NCBI GenBank assembly: GCA_029216955.1
Contig: JANAVB010010791.1
Coordinates: 5,784,838 to 5,848,837 of the forward strand
Source: Iris pallida
Taxonomy: Eukaryota; Streptophyta; Magnoliopsida; Asparagales; Iridaceae
Length of the DNA: 64,000 nucleotides
Reading direction: 5' to 3'
Shown: positions 22,553-34,207 of the stretch, piece by piece
Position numbering within the stretch: the first letter of the stretch is position 1
How the letters are laid out: every line of letters starts with the position of its first letter
Translations under genes and position numbers: made by a program
The notes under the pieces: model-generated
What the model was told of the DNA's origin: nothing
The model's input: only the letters and a program-made list of their open reading frames with translations
The model's database searches: none

Positions 22553-24942
22553 TGTCACGCCCCGACCCCGAATCACCCGGATCATCGTCCTCGCTGGGGC
22601 GTGATGCCGCACGAGCCTGGAGTTGCGCTCGTGCAAGGCAAGATGACAAGTTCTCAAATGGTTATCTTTGAATTGAACGTTAACAATGAAAGGAAAACAG
22701 AGTATACGAAAACGATTCTCTTTATTGATATTCGAAATCAGATTACAAAGGCTTTCAATAGCCCAACGGAATTTGCCAGATTGGCTACAACACTCAGGTT
22801 CTCTCTTGCCCACAAAGGATTTCGCCGTTCCATACATCATGCCGTCTATATCTCGGCCGCATCAATCCTGTCGCGAGTCCGAGCGTCAAGCGATCGCACG
22901 CTTCAATACGCTTCGGCATTTCAAGCATCAACGCGTTCAAGCAACGCTTCGCCGCGAGCCATCCATTCCCTACACCCTGCATGAAACTGGTGGGGGATCA
23001 GTACGTTCGTCCTCGCATGTACTGAAGCAAAGATCTTCTTTCCAAACCGACATTTTAATATTTATGTTGAATCATGCAACTTAGCTTATGATCTTGCTAT
23101 GTTCTCCTTAGGGTCAATTTCATGGCATATTCGAAAGCGTAAAGCATGTTATCATAGCAAGCATGTTATCGAATTGAATAGGCAAGCAAGCATTCTCGTG
23201 TTTGATTCATGGCGCAACTTAGCAATATCGACGCACCCGCCCTTGCAACCGACGCAAGGTGAATACGCCTATCAGTTTTTCTTGTCATGTTATAAGTGCC
23301 CTCTATTCGGATCTATCCATGCAGGATACATATACCTTGCACTTCCAAACCCGTCGCCCTTAACTATATGAAAGTCACTAGCTTTCCGGGCTAGAATGGA
23401 CTTATATTTATCGAATCGAAACATAAGACGATGTTAACTCCGTGTGGTTGCTAACCAACATCAGAGGCCATCGAAATAATCGCAGCAAGTTGCTTAACAC
23501 ATTCACCATAAGGTCGCTACCCGTCTGGTCGAAGTGGCGCCAACAATACCGAAAATGAATCCCTCCTAGGCCGAACGGTCCCAGCGCCCTGGTGCGCCGC
23601 GTTCGAGGGAATACCCATGCACGGGCTTTTATATCTTTAAGTCCATTTGACCATGCAACGAATCTTATCTTTCAAACAACCAAGCAAGTTCGCTTATCTC
23701 TATTTCAATTGGCACAACGCCCGAATGTTCTCATCGAACGCCCGAAGGCCGTGAACATTTCGAAGGGCACCATGCCGCATTATCATCTCGTATTTCTTCC
23801 GTTAACTTTCTATGTTCTTACGCTCATACTTCGTTTCAATGTTTCAATGGCATCATGCCTCAACTCAATGCTCGTCAACCGAACGACCCGAAGGTCCCGA
23901 ACACCTTTCGAGGCATTATGTCATATCCGACAGTTCCGTCACATTCATGCCACAACTGTATTCTTTTCGCAACGAAGCCATCTTTTATTATCCCGTGCAT
24001 GTAGGCATGTTTCGACCGTATACCGATGTTCTATGACTTAGCATTCAATGTCCGTGGCTTGCGCGCTAGGGCGCTCGTCTATTGTCTTTCAATGTTCTAG
24101 CCGTTCTAACTCGTGCGCGAAGGCACGGTATGGTTCGTGCACTGAGGCACTCGCCGAGTACAGTTATCCCATGTTCTTGCGGCTTGCGCACCGAGGCGCT
24201 CGCCTTTGCGATATCCAATGTTCCATAGCGACTCGTACGTTTGCCGTACGATTCATTTCAATTGTTCTATCTAGTGTTCGACACGCACTACGTTTATCTC
24301 TCTATCGAGCCACGCTCGTGGCATTGATAGGTTAACTCAGCATACAATGATATATTTGACTTATCGAATGAAGGAGTAGAAAGAAGTCAATCCTCCCACC
24401 TTGAGTCGATACGCCTTTCTCGTTTCGCCGAGCCGATGCGGCTCGATTTCATAACTTTGTTGCACGGCCACTCTCCTGACTTAGCCATTCGAGCACTTCA
24501 TGCTTATTGAGTTTGTACGTCCGATTTGCCTTAGCGTGCCAACGATTCCGTCTGTCGCAAGGCGACGATTTGCTTTCGCGGACCCCTTACTGAATAAGGC
24601 AAAAGATCGACCTCTAACATTTTAGCGTAAACGTATAGCCTGCACATGAAACCAACTAAAATCATTACTTGCATCGATTTGGACTTGCGCCTTGGTCGAC
24701 TCGATTTCTTAGAATCTTCGTGCCGATTCAACGCACTCATCCTTCGGGCAACGCGGCGCTTCGCATCGATTCACTCGATGCATTCTTTCGGGACAAGGCA
24801 ACTATTCGCATCGACTTAGTTTGATGCATTCCTCGGGACAACTCAACACTTTGTATCGATTCGCATCGATACGTAATCGGGTCAACGCAACTCTTCGAGT
24901 CAACGACTCAGCATAATGCACCGTACGGAGCGGGGCATTACA
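22553..24942 (-). repeat. 3' LTR of the LARD
   Basis: 2390 bp, the same length as the partner at 28327-30716, and colinear throughout. By eye there are a few differences per 100 bases, and many are C/T or G/A changes at CG sites. Open frames in it (for example 22346-22984 and 23592-24041) recur in the other LTR only because the DNA is repeated. They lack recognisable domains. Confidence 0.95.
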
Positions 24943-26861
24943 GAATATACCACTCAAAACAAGGTTCGTCCCGAACCGAAACCAATACTAAATTTCCAAG
25001 GGTTTCATTAGATCGTTCCACGATCTCGTCTCACCATCGTTTGGATCGTACAACTTAGTTTGGAATCATACACATATTTTAGGCGTCCCACCAATATACG
25101 CATTTCAGCCAAGCTCAGGTGTAAGATATCGGAACAACGCTAACATGTAACTTCTCATTCTCTATTACTTGCCATCTCGTATTCTCAATCGGACTTGGCT
25201 CTATTACTTGTTCTCGCAATTCTAGCGCACATGCATATTGATACATGCGCGATCGTCCAACAAAATCAAGGCACATGATGCGATTCAAAAATCGTATTTC
25301 TCAATTTGTATGTTTCATCGGGACTATCAATTATACGTGTCGCGTCAAGCCGTCGCTCATCCGATCACAACGAGTCTCCGCAATGCCTTGCGTTCGACGT
25401 CACTATCCAACGATTTCTGATGTTTTACTTCGTATCCTATCTCGACATGGTTCTCTTTTGTTGACTTGCAAAAGCATCAACATTCGGACTACGTCCGCTA
25501 GGTGACTTACCTAGACACCGTGCTCAAATCCTTCCGACGCAAGTTTAAATTGACATTGCACAAAGGCCACAATCTATCCGACACAAAGTTTACATCAAGG
25601 CGACGATGCTCAAGACAACGATCGCCTTGATACGAAAGTCTTTACGATACGCCTTACGTTCGATTCCTAACGAATAGGAATTCACTAGCCAAATTCCCAA
25701 CTTATCCGTCTCGCAACATCGAATGTAAGTTTCGATTTACGCAAGCTCAATTGCAAGGTAAATTCGAATCTAACGACATGACTCGTAAGTCATTTCCTTA
25801 CCGTTCCCTCTCGTGCATAGCGTATTCTCGCCATCGCCTATCCGAATCACCAAGTTCGCGGGTGAATTTCAAGTTCTATCGTCGACCAACTTAACCATTC
25901 AAGCATTCATCCGACGAATACTCCAAATATAGCTACATCATTTTCAATCAAAATTTGTTCCAACAATCCTCGATCGTCTAGACCTATCGTCAACATGCAC
26001 CATGTTATATTTGTTATCGATGCAATCTCATATGCGATATCGCATGGGTCATCTTACGGTCTGCAACATTCAATTTGATTTGGCGGTCAAGTCTTCTAGG
26101 GTCAGCTGCCCCGAAGCTACGCTCGATAATTGTGGATCATCACTGAAGGACAGTTTATTACGAACCATGCTATATCTTATTTCGGAGCCAAATCACATTC
26201 CGACGATTTCTACGCGACTTTCCAATTTCGGACAAAACCATTTCTATCGGCGCAACTGATACGCAACTATCCTCCGAGTAAAGTCATGCATTACCGTCGA
26301 TGCTTCCGCAATTTACGAAACATCTACTCGTATCGAGTTCGAGTCTATCTTATTTTGCGGTCGACACACGAGATGCTATACGCATCGAGCAATCGTCGAG
26401 GACTTATAGTCTCGCCTTTGATAAATCACAAAGTTCATGATCAACCAGTTCGTTTCAATCTCGTATCGTTACTTACAAAATTTTATAGCACGAGGCACAC
26501 TCTATTTTGTATTCTCACATCGCTTACGTTTCCTTACGTATCGATCTCGATACGCTGTATCCATTTCGATAACGTAAGGGTCAACTCTGAATCCGTTTCA
26601 ACGTCAACTTAACTCGCATCGCATACATCCAAGTTCGTAACGAACTTTTCCATACGCATCGACTCGTTCTCCGATTTGCCGTATCCCGCTATACTTCGAT
26701 CGCGTAACTGAGTTACCGATTATCCAACATCGAACCCTCAAGTCATACGATCTCGCCCTCTAAGTTTCGCGTGTTTTCAGTCGTACTCAAATGAGTTTCG
26801 CCGTAACGTAACCAACTATTTCTTAAGCACGATTACTCGCGTCAACCAACGTTCTGACCGA

Positions 26862-27036
26862 AATCGCACATCGTGCGATTCGATTACAATTCGCATCGCT
26901 CAACATTCTTTATCGAAATTGCAAGTCGTGTGATTCGATTCGCCTAGCCAAACATTTCTATCGAGATCGCAAGTCGTGTGATTCGATTCGTCTCGTCCAA
27001 CATTTCAATCGGGATCGCAAGTCGTGCGGTTCGATT
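26862..27036. repeat. Tandem array, about four units of about 57 bp
   Basis: Each unit carries ATCG(A/G)(G/A)ATCGCAAGTCGTG followed by (T/C)G(A/G)TTCGATT and a CCAACATTTC-like segment. Copies start near 26862, 26915, 26965 and 27005. Confidence 0.65.
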
Positions 27037-27584
27037 TCAACGTTTCGAGTTTCCTATCCCGTTGATCCGATTGTTGCCTCAAGGCATAATCGTTTCGCTA
27101 GTTCCCGTCATTCGACCGACACATAAATTTTCAATCGACGTATCATTCAATGTTACAAGTCCCGCCTTACCGTTCTAACCGATCATCGAAGAACACTTGC
27201 AACAACATGCCGTCGTACAAATTCTCAATCGAGTCTCGGTGCTATCCCGTTCGTTGTGGACAAACCTTCCGCAATTCTCACAAAACGTCGATGCAATTCA
27301 TCGCACAAATAGTATTATATATACCACTCGGAATCGAGCCATTCATTGCATCGGTGGTATGTCATATACCACCCAGAAATTATGTTACTTCCGTCGCAAC
27401 GTACTCTTTACGAACCAAAAATCTCTTCCGACTCACGATTTCCGCAGTGATCGTGCTTGATCACAACCGTAACTTTGATTAATTCAAATCCGATACAACT
27501 CGGCCAATGCATTCATTTGCCAACACAGCTCGGCGCGCAACCGAACCGATTTTGTTTCTCGATTTTTATAACTTTTATTTTCTT

Positions 27585-27792
27585 CCGTTGCATCTTGTGC
27601 AAAATTCACTTTCGATATCCGTTGTACTTCGTGCATCGATTATTTTGATATGCCTTGCACCACGTGCAATAATTTTTACTTTCAATACGCATTGCACATC
27701 GTGCAACGATTTATTTCCGATATTTATCGCACCTCGTGCTTCGATTTATTCTCGATACGCATTGCACATCGTGCAATATTTCCTTTCCGACA
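27585..27792. repeat. Tandem array of about six units centred on TTGCACATCGTGCAA
   Basis: Units of about 35-38 bp alternate an imperfect palindrome (TTGCACATCGTGCAA and variants such as CTTGCACCACGTGCAA) with a T-rich spacer ending GATAT/GATACG. The palindromic core could pair as short hairpins. Confidence 0.65.
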
Positions 27793-28311
27793 TTCAAAGT
27801 CAATGCTCAAATCCGTTTCAACACATTCGATATTGACTTATCGCTTTTCATCGCAAACGCACATTCGAAATCGATATGTGAATCCGTTCGACACATTCCA
27901 TATCAACTTTTCATTTCTTTTCAACGCATCGTTTACAATCAACGCGTGGCAATTGCTGCAGCAACATTCCACGACTATCATTGTATCGATGCAACCAATA
28001 TTTCTCGTATCGTTCGTTGTAAACAACGAATATCTCAAACCACAATTTATGACGTGTTGCATCTACGGCAACAAATTCTCGAATTCATATCTCGCAACTT
28101 GTTGTACTTGCAGCAACAAACCTTTTCCAACTTTTCCAACTAACACCATGAAATTTCCAAACAACACGCGGCAAAATTACATAATTTGTATTAGATTTAT
28201 TGTATGGAACATCCAGTGCGGCATCGAGTAGAGTCAAGAGTGATTTCGATTGGTGGTGGGCAACTTTTAGAACTGAAATGAAGCAAGCGTCCAGAGGAAA
28301 TTGAGCCTAGA

Positions 28312-28323
28312 GCTCTGATACCA
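28312..28323 (-). other. Primer-binding site of the LARD, initiator-Met type
   Basis: On the minus strand TGGTATCAGAGC begins three bases after the LTR end. It is a perfect match to the classical plant initiator-Met tRNA primer site and fixes the orientation. Confidence 0.9.
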
Positions 28324-28326
28324 ATT

Positions 28327-30716
28327 TGTCACGTCCCGACCCGGAATCACCCGGATCATCATCCTCGCTGGGGCGTGATGCCGCACGAGCCTGGAGTTGC
28401 GCTCGTGCAAGGCAAGATGACAAGTTCTCAAATGGTTATCTTTGAATTGAACGTTAACAATGAAAGAAAAACAGAGTATACAAAAACGGTTCTCTTTATT
28501 GATATTCGAAATCAGATTACAAAGGCTTTCAATAGCCCAACGAAATTTGCCAGATTGGCTACAACACTCAGGTTCTCTCTTGCCCACAAAGGATTTCGCC
28601 GTTCCATACATCATGCCTTCTATATCTCGGCCGCATCAATCCTGTCACGAGTCCGAGCGTCAAGCGATCGTACGCTTCAATACGCTTCGACATTTCAAGC
28701 CTCAACGCGTTCAAGCAACGCTTCGCCGCGAGCCATCCATTCCCTGCACCCTGCATGAAACTGGTGGGGGATCAGTACGTTCGTCCTCGCATGTACTGAA
28801 GCAAAGATCTTCTTTCCAAACCGACATTTTAATATTTATGTTGAATCATGCAACTTAGCTTATGATCTTGCTATGTTCTCTTTAGGGTCAATTTCATGGC
28901 ATATTCGAAAGCGTAAAGCATGTTATCATAGCAAGCATGCTATCGAATTGAATAGGCAAACAAGCATTCTCGTGTTTGATTCGTGGCGTAACTTAGCAAT
29001 ATCGACGCACCCGTCCTTGCAACCGACGCAAGGTGAATACGTCTATCAGTTTTCCCTGTCATGTTATAAGTGCCCTCTATTCGGATCTATCCATGCAGGA
29101 TACATATACCTTGCACTTCCAAACCCGTCGCCCTTAACTATATGAAGGTCACTAGCTTTCCGGGCTAGAATGGACTTATATTTATCGAATCGAAACATAA
29201 GACGATGTTAACTCCGTGTGGTTGCTAACCAACATCAGAGGCCATCGAAATAATCGCAGCAAGTTGCTTAACACATTCACCATAAGGTCGCTACCCGTCT
29301 GGTCGAAGTGGCGCCAACAATACCGAAAATGAATCCCTCCTAGGCCGAACGGTCCCAGCGCCCTGGTGCGTCGCGTTCGAGGGAATACCCATGCACGGGC
29401 TTTTATATCTTTAAGTCCATTTGACCATGCAACGAATCTTATCTTTCAAACAACCAAGCAAGTTCGCTTATCTCTATTTCAATTGGCACAACGCCCGAAT
29501 GTTCTCATCGAACGCCCGAAGGCCGTGAACATTTCGAAGGGCACCATGCCGCATTATCATCTCGTATTTCTTCCGTTAACTTTCTATGTTCTTACGCTCA
29601 TACTTCGTTTCAATGTTTCAATGGCAACATGCCTCAACTCAATGCTCGTCAACCGAACGACCCGAAGGTCCCGAACACCTTTCGAGGCATTATGTCATAT
29701 CCGACAGTTTCGTCACATTCATGCCACAACTGTATTCTTTTCGCAACGAAGCCATCTTTTATTATCCCGTGCACGTAGGCACGTTTCGACCGTATACCGA
29801 TGTTCTATGACTTAGCATTCAATGTCCGTGGCTTGCGCGCTAGGGCGCTCGCCTATTGTCTTTCAATGTTCTAGCCGTTCTAACTCGTACGCGAAGGCAC
29901 GGTATGGTTCGTGCACTGAGGCACTCGCCGAGTACAGTTATCCCATGTTCTTGCGGCTTGCGTACCGAGGCGCTCGCCTTTGCGATATCCAATGTTCCAT
30001 AGCGACTCGTACGTTTGCCGTACGATTCATTTCAATTGTTCTATCTAGTGTTCGACACGCACTACGTTTATCTCTCTATCGAGCCACGCCCGTGGCGTTG
30101 ATAGGTTAACTCAGCATACAATGATATATTTGACTTATCGAATGAAGGAGTAGAAAGAAGTCAATCCTCCCACCTTGAGTCGATACGCCTTTCTCGTTTT
30201 GCTGAGCCGATGCGGCTCGATTTTATAACTTTGTTGCATGGCCACTCTCCTGACTTAGCCATTCGAGCACTTCGTGCTTATTGAGTTTGTACGTCCGATT
30301 TGCCTTAGCATGCCAACGCTTCCGTCTGTCGCAAGGCGACGATTTGCTTTCGCGGACCCCTTACTGAATAAGGCAAAAGATCGACCTCTAACATTTCAGC
30401 GTAAACGTATAGCCTGCACATGAAACCAACTAAAATCATTCCTTGCATCGATTTGGACTTGCTCCTTGGTCGATTCGATTTCTTAGAATCTTCGAGCCGA
30501 TTCAACGCACTCATCCTTCGGGCAACGCGGCGCTTCGCATCGATTCACTCGATGCATTCTTTCGGGGCAAGGCAACTATTCATATCGACTTAGTTTGATG
30601 CATTCCTCGGGACAACTCAATACTTTGTATCGATTCGCATCGATACGTAATCGGGTCAACGCAACTCTTCGAGTCAACGACTCAGCATAATGCACCGTAC
30701 GGAGCGGGGCATTACA
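28327..30716 (-). repeat. 5' LTR of the LARD
   Basis: 2390 bp, colinear with 22553-24942. It is next to the primer site, so it is the 5' LTR on the minus strand. It is followed by the GGGCC duplication at 30717-30721. Confidence 0.95.
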
Positions 30717-30721
30717 GGGCC

Positions 30722-30791
30722 GGCCCAGACCAGCTTTGGCTGGGCTGAGCCAGGGCCGGGACGATTTTCAGGCTTCCCAGCCCAACTTACA
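30722..30791 (-). mobile_element. Tekay-like LTR fragment, second part
   Basis: It continues the LTR of 21698-22552 after the LARD insertion and ends CAACTTACA. The next base starts a different, coding-like sequence. Confidence 0.4.
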
Positions 30792-30793
30792 CC

Positions 30794-30987
30794 TTGAGCG
30801 ACGACAGACTGAAGCTCAGGAACAATAACTTCAAAGACAGATCTAAGCTCAATTTGATGCACAACAAAAGCAAGTGGATATCCTGACTCAAATAGTTACT
30901 TCCTTGGCACCGAACAATAACACAACTACAGTGGTTGCGACTCAAGAAATTGTGGTAGATTGGAGGCAACCCACTTCAGCTAATTGA
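30794..30987 (+). pseudogene. 3' end of a Gln-rich coding sequence, broken
   Basis: One plus-strand frame reads Gln-rich helical sequence (RRQTEAQEQ, then AQFDAQQKQVDILTQIVTSL) and ends with a TGA at 30985-30987. Two TAA codons interrupt it, each one change from CAA (Gln). Such a coiled-coil tail is seen at the end of some plant transposon proteins, but the family is not identified. Its upstream part is cut off by the LTR remnant. Confidence 0.35.
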
Positions 30988-31744
30988 AGTTTTGGAAAAG
31001 CGACTCCAAGCTCTTTCTATTTAGAAGTATTTTGAAATTGTTTCTTCTTAAGACATTTTGGTGTCAATGTACATAAAGGGACATAATTTATGAAACGAAA
31101 AATATTATTTATGATAGCTTGCCAGTCTTTTTGTTATTTCATGAATGTAAGACAACATTTTTAATTGTAATCAAGATCTTGTACTCTATTTTAAAAGTAT
31201 CTAAGTTATTTTCTTTCTATATTGTGTCTTCAACTTTCTGATACTATTGTTTTAATTTGATGTTCAAATTAATTATCACTTGTGCACGTTATTGTCTTGT
31301 ACTAATACAATTTAGACTTGTACGACATCACATCCGTTGGCAACAACGATTAAAATGAATCAAAATGTGACAACACTTTCAAATTGATATTTACGCCTCT
31401 ATGCTACATTTTTGGTTGGACAAAGTTCTTAAACTCATAAAAAGGCCAATTTTAGTTAAATTTTGTCTATAATTCAAACACGTCAAGCTATCAAATTTGA
31501 AAAAAAAAATAGCTCAAAGTTGTGCTCATGAATATAAGCAAGCGAGCTCTATTTTTTCTTAGAAAGTGGAGCACATCGTCTTTAGTGGAGTCAAATCCGT
31601 GGATGCTTTAGGCACAATATTTTTCCAGGTGGAAGTTACGAGGCAGATGTGAAGGAAAACGTGAAGGCGAAAATGTTTGGCAGAAAGTAGTGGGTTAGTT
31701 GTGGGTCTCCTTCAGTTTGTTTCCATGGTATAATGAGCATCCTA
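30988..31744. other. AT-rich stretch without recognisable gene
   Basis: No open frame of note and no repeat structure was seen. The first part could be the 3' untranslated region of the Gln-rich relic. Confidence 0.4.
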
Positions 31745-31752
31745 AAAAGGTT

Positions 31753-32340
31753 GGTTTTTTCTAAGGGCACCACTATTTTTGCTAGGGGGCAATCCTTACT
31801 TGGGGGCAGTCCAAGGAGGTGAAGATTTTGCTAGGAAGCACCCACATCTTACTAGGGGGCAGCCCAACCCCCCACACCCTTCATTCCTTCCCATAACCCA
31901 TTCTACACTCTCTCTCCACCAAAAGAAAAGAGAGAGCTCTCCCTCTTCCTCTCCCAAAACCCTACTTTCTTCTCCTCCACCACTCCACTCCCAATTCCTC
32001 CACCAAGATTTCTTCAACAACATTCGTAGATTCTTAGAGATGACACGCAAGTCGAAACAACCAGAATCTAGGTACGTTCTTCCCTAATTTTTTTAAGAAT
32101 TTTGTACATTCTATTCAAAACCCTAAAATATTTTTAATTCTCTAAAAAGTTTTGATAAATTAGGTTTAGAATCTCTTTATGGTTCATGAAAGAAATTTTC
32201 GAACACGACAAACCCACATTTTTTTTGAAACCCTAACCCTAGAAGACAACAAACGAGCATCTCATTTTGGCCGTTCGGCTGCAACAGTCGGGTTTGAATA
32301 CAGTAGGACTGCCATAGGCCTGGCAGTCCTAATGTAATGA
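31753..32340 (+). repeat. Left long TIR
   Basis: Pairs with 34300-34885 in reverse orientation. The blocks listed for the whole element occur in the same order with indels and substitutions. The inner limit is approximate. Confidence 0.7.
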
Positions 32341-32853
32341 GATATGGGAGTAGAAATTGGGGGGAGGGTTGGTACTCTATGTTGCTCATATGGAGGGGGG
32401 TGGGTAACTGCATGATGCTCATATGCGGGGGGGAGGGGGTAAATACATGTCCTATTTCTGTTTCTATTATTTAATAACTGTACGTTATCATGCAGTCCTC
32501 CGGCCACTAACCCTCGGACATCCTAAGTTGTCGAACCCTACAAATCCGAGTCCCGTGGCCGTCGGAGCAATTGGAGCTCTTCCTTCCAAAAATGTCTTGT
32601 ATGCTGGGTTGGTGAGGATGGTGAGTTCCGTATTTGTAATTAGACCGAGATTTCCATATTTGTAGACTTAATTCACTTATACTTTCATTTACAGTCTCAA
32701 AAGGTGAAGGAATTGGCCTAGACACTCCGGAGAGGTTGCCAAAGTGACACTAGTGTCGCGGTCGCCAACGATCTTGATCGCATCGACGACGTGGTCGAGT
32801 TCCCCTTCATGAATAATAGGGAGTCTCGTTCAAAGGCCCGGCATGATATGTAG
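32041..32853 (+). pseudogene. Three-exon gene fragment carried by the Mutator-like element
   Basis: A plausible first exon starts with ATG at 32041 (MTRKSKQPESR) and ends at a GTACG donor (32071/32072). Exon 2 runs from the AG before 32495 to ATG|GTGAG at about 32619. Exon 3 starts after CAG at about 32695 and stops at TAG 32851-32853. The third exon encodes TLRRGCQSDTSVAVANDLDR and then DDVVEFPF. A TAG, one change from CAG, interrupts it after KVKELA. I do not recognise the protein. The exon-intron layout inside a TIR element without transposase resembles a Pack-MULE, but it could be the element's own accessory gene. Confidence 0.4.
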
Positions 32854-33089
32854 TTGGATGTGGAATGATCATTAGTTGGATGTAATCTTGATGTTTTTGT
32901 TGTTTGAAACTTGAAGGATATATTTGTTGTTTGAAAACTTAAGTTGTTGGGCAGACTTTTGAAGGATATGTAGTTGACACTTATATTATTTTTTTGAAGT
33001 TGGATATTTTGTCTGATATGTAGTTGTGATTTATGTTATTTTTTTGAAGTTGGATATTTTGTCTGATGAGAGTTTCACTGTCACAGAGA

Positions 33090-33430
33090 GTTTCAATTAG
33101 GACTGCCACCCCCTTGACAGCCCTACACTTAAGTAGGACTGCCAGGGTGCTGGCAGTCCAAATTGAAACTTGCTGTTACAGCAAGTTTCAATTATGACTG
33201 CCAGGGGGTGGCAGTCCTATTTATAAAACTCTGTGATGAGCTCCTCAAACTGAAACTCTGTCACAGAGACTTATAAATAGGACTGCCAGCACCCTGGCAG
33301 TCCTCATTTTGTATAGGACTGCCAGGGGGGTGGCAGTCCTAATTGAAACTCTCTGTGATAGAGAGTTACAAAACTCTCATCACAGAGACTTACAAATAGG
33401 ACTGCCACCCCCCTGGCAGTCCTAAATTAC
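33090..33430. repeat. Array of GGACTGCCA...TGGCAGTCC palindromes
   Basis: The unit AGGACTGCCAGG.GGTGGCAGTCCT recurs about five times here, each a self-complementary block of about 25 bases. Between the units lie other palindromes of the type AACTTGCTGTTACAGCAAG and AACTCTCTGTGATAGAGAG. Single copies also occur at 32306-32331. Confidence 0.85.
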
Positions 33431-33900
33431 ACGGATAATGACCATTCTCCTACGTTTTAACACTGGGAATGGCCATTCTCCTACGTTTTAACACTGGGAA
33501 TGGTCATTCTCCGTATAAATTAACACGGAGAATACCATTCTCCGTGTTATTTAATACGGAGAATGGCGTTCTCCGTGTTTCTAACACGGAGAATGGTCAT
33601 TCTCCTGCGTTTTAACACTGGAATGACCATTCTCCGTACTAAACTACACGGAAAATGGCCATTCTCCGTGTAAATTAAGACGAAGAATGGCCATTCTCCG
33701 TGTAATTTAGCACGGAGAATGGCCATTCTTCGTGTAAATTACACGGAGAATGTCATTCTCCGTGCTAAATTACACGGAGAATGTCATTCTCCGTGTTACT
33801 AACACAGAGAATGGCCATAATAAAACGGAGAATGACCACCCTCATGCGAAATTAACATTCTTCGTGTTCTAACACGGAGAATGGACATTCTCCTGCATTT
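33430..33900. repeat. Array of ACGGAGAATGGCCATTCTCCGT palindromes
   Basis: About 14 units in 470 bases. The core CACGGAGAATGG is followed directly by its complement CCATTCTCCGTG, with short spacers such as TTTAACACTGG, TAAATTA or TTCTAA. Individual units differ by one to three bases. No coding frame runs through the array. Confidence 0.9.
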
Positions 33901-33963
33901 TATGGTCAGCTGAAACTTTGAAGGGCCATAACTTTTGACTGGGAGATCGAAACGAGGTCCGGT

Positions 33964-34149
33964 TTGTCGCAAAATGAGCGTATCTTCGAGGAGCCTGAGA
34001 TTAAAAGCATCTTTGTTAGACGGCCTTCTAAAATTTTAGAATCGCAAAAAAATGATGTTTGGACCTCCATTTTAGCACTTTTGCCATTTGTCTCGATCTT
34101 TCCGAAATTTTTCGACGAATTTTTGAAATTTTTTGAGGAGAAAACCTAG
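33964..34149 (+). other. Open frame of 61 codons between the palindrome blocks, unknown
   Basis: Starts MSQNERIFEEPEIKSIF and ends FFEEKT. No family recognised and no start context or splice evidence. Probably not a gene by itself, but it is the only non-repetitive piece in the right half of the element. Confidence 0.2.
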
Positions 34150-34207
34150 ATTCGAAAGTGAGCAGCGTATGAAAGAAGATGAAGTATCTTCACAGAGAGT
34201 TTTATAC

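Larger units (their letters stand above)
24943..28326 (-). other. Interior of the LARD, no coding genes
   Basis: The 3.4 kb contain no conserved protein motif on either strand. CG-containing words (TCGA, CATCG, TTCG) recur throughout. Two tandem arrays are visible (26862-27036 and 27585-27792), and 27940-28130 holds further short palindromic words such as TTGCTGCAGCAA. Frames such as 27650-28231 are low in conserved content and treated as chance. Confidence 0.7.
22553..30716 (-). mobile_element. Complete non-coding LTR element (LARD type), 8164 bp, GGGCC target duplication
   Basis: Two LTRs of 2390 bp (22553-24942 and 28327-30716) begin TGTCACG and end GGGGCATTACA. The same five bases GGGCC flank the element at 22548-22552 and 30717-30721. 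A Met-type primer site next to the right LTR sets the minus orientation. The 3384-bp interior has no frame with gag, protease, RT or integrase motifs and is built largely of short decayed repeats. A large, structurally complete but non-coding element is what is called a LARD, moved by proteins of another element. No clear purine tract precedes the 3' LTR. The whole element is unusually rich in CG dinucleotides (TCG, CGA) compared with its neighbours. Confidence 0.9.

Noticed and set aside
22346..22984. Open frame of 212 codons in and before the LARD LTR, with related frames at 28375-28758, 23592-24041 and 29366-29815
   Set aside because: The frames are shared only because the LTR is duplicated, the 22346 frame crosses the LTR border, and no known domain is present.
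33430..33900. CRISPR-like array
   Set aside because: Repeats are palindromic and adjacent without unique spacers of constant length, and the organism is a plant.
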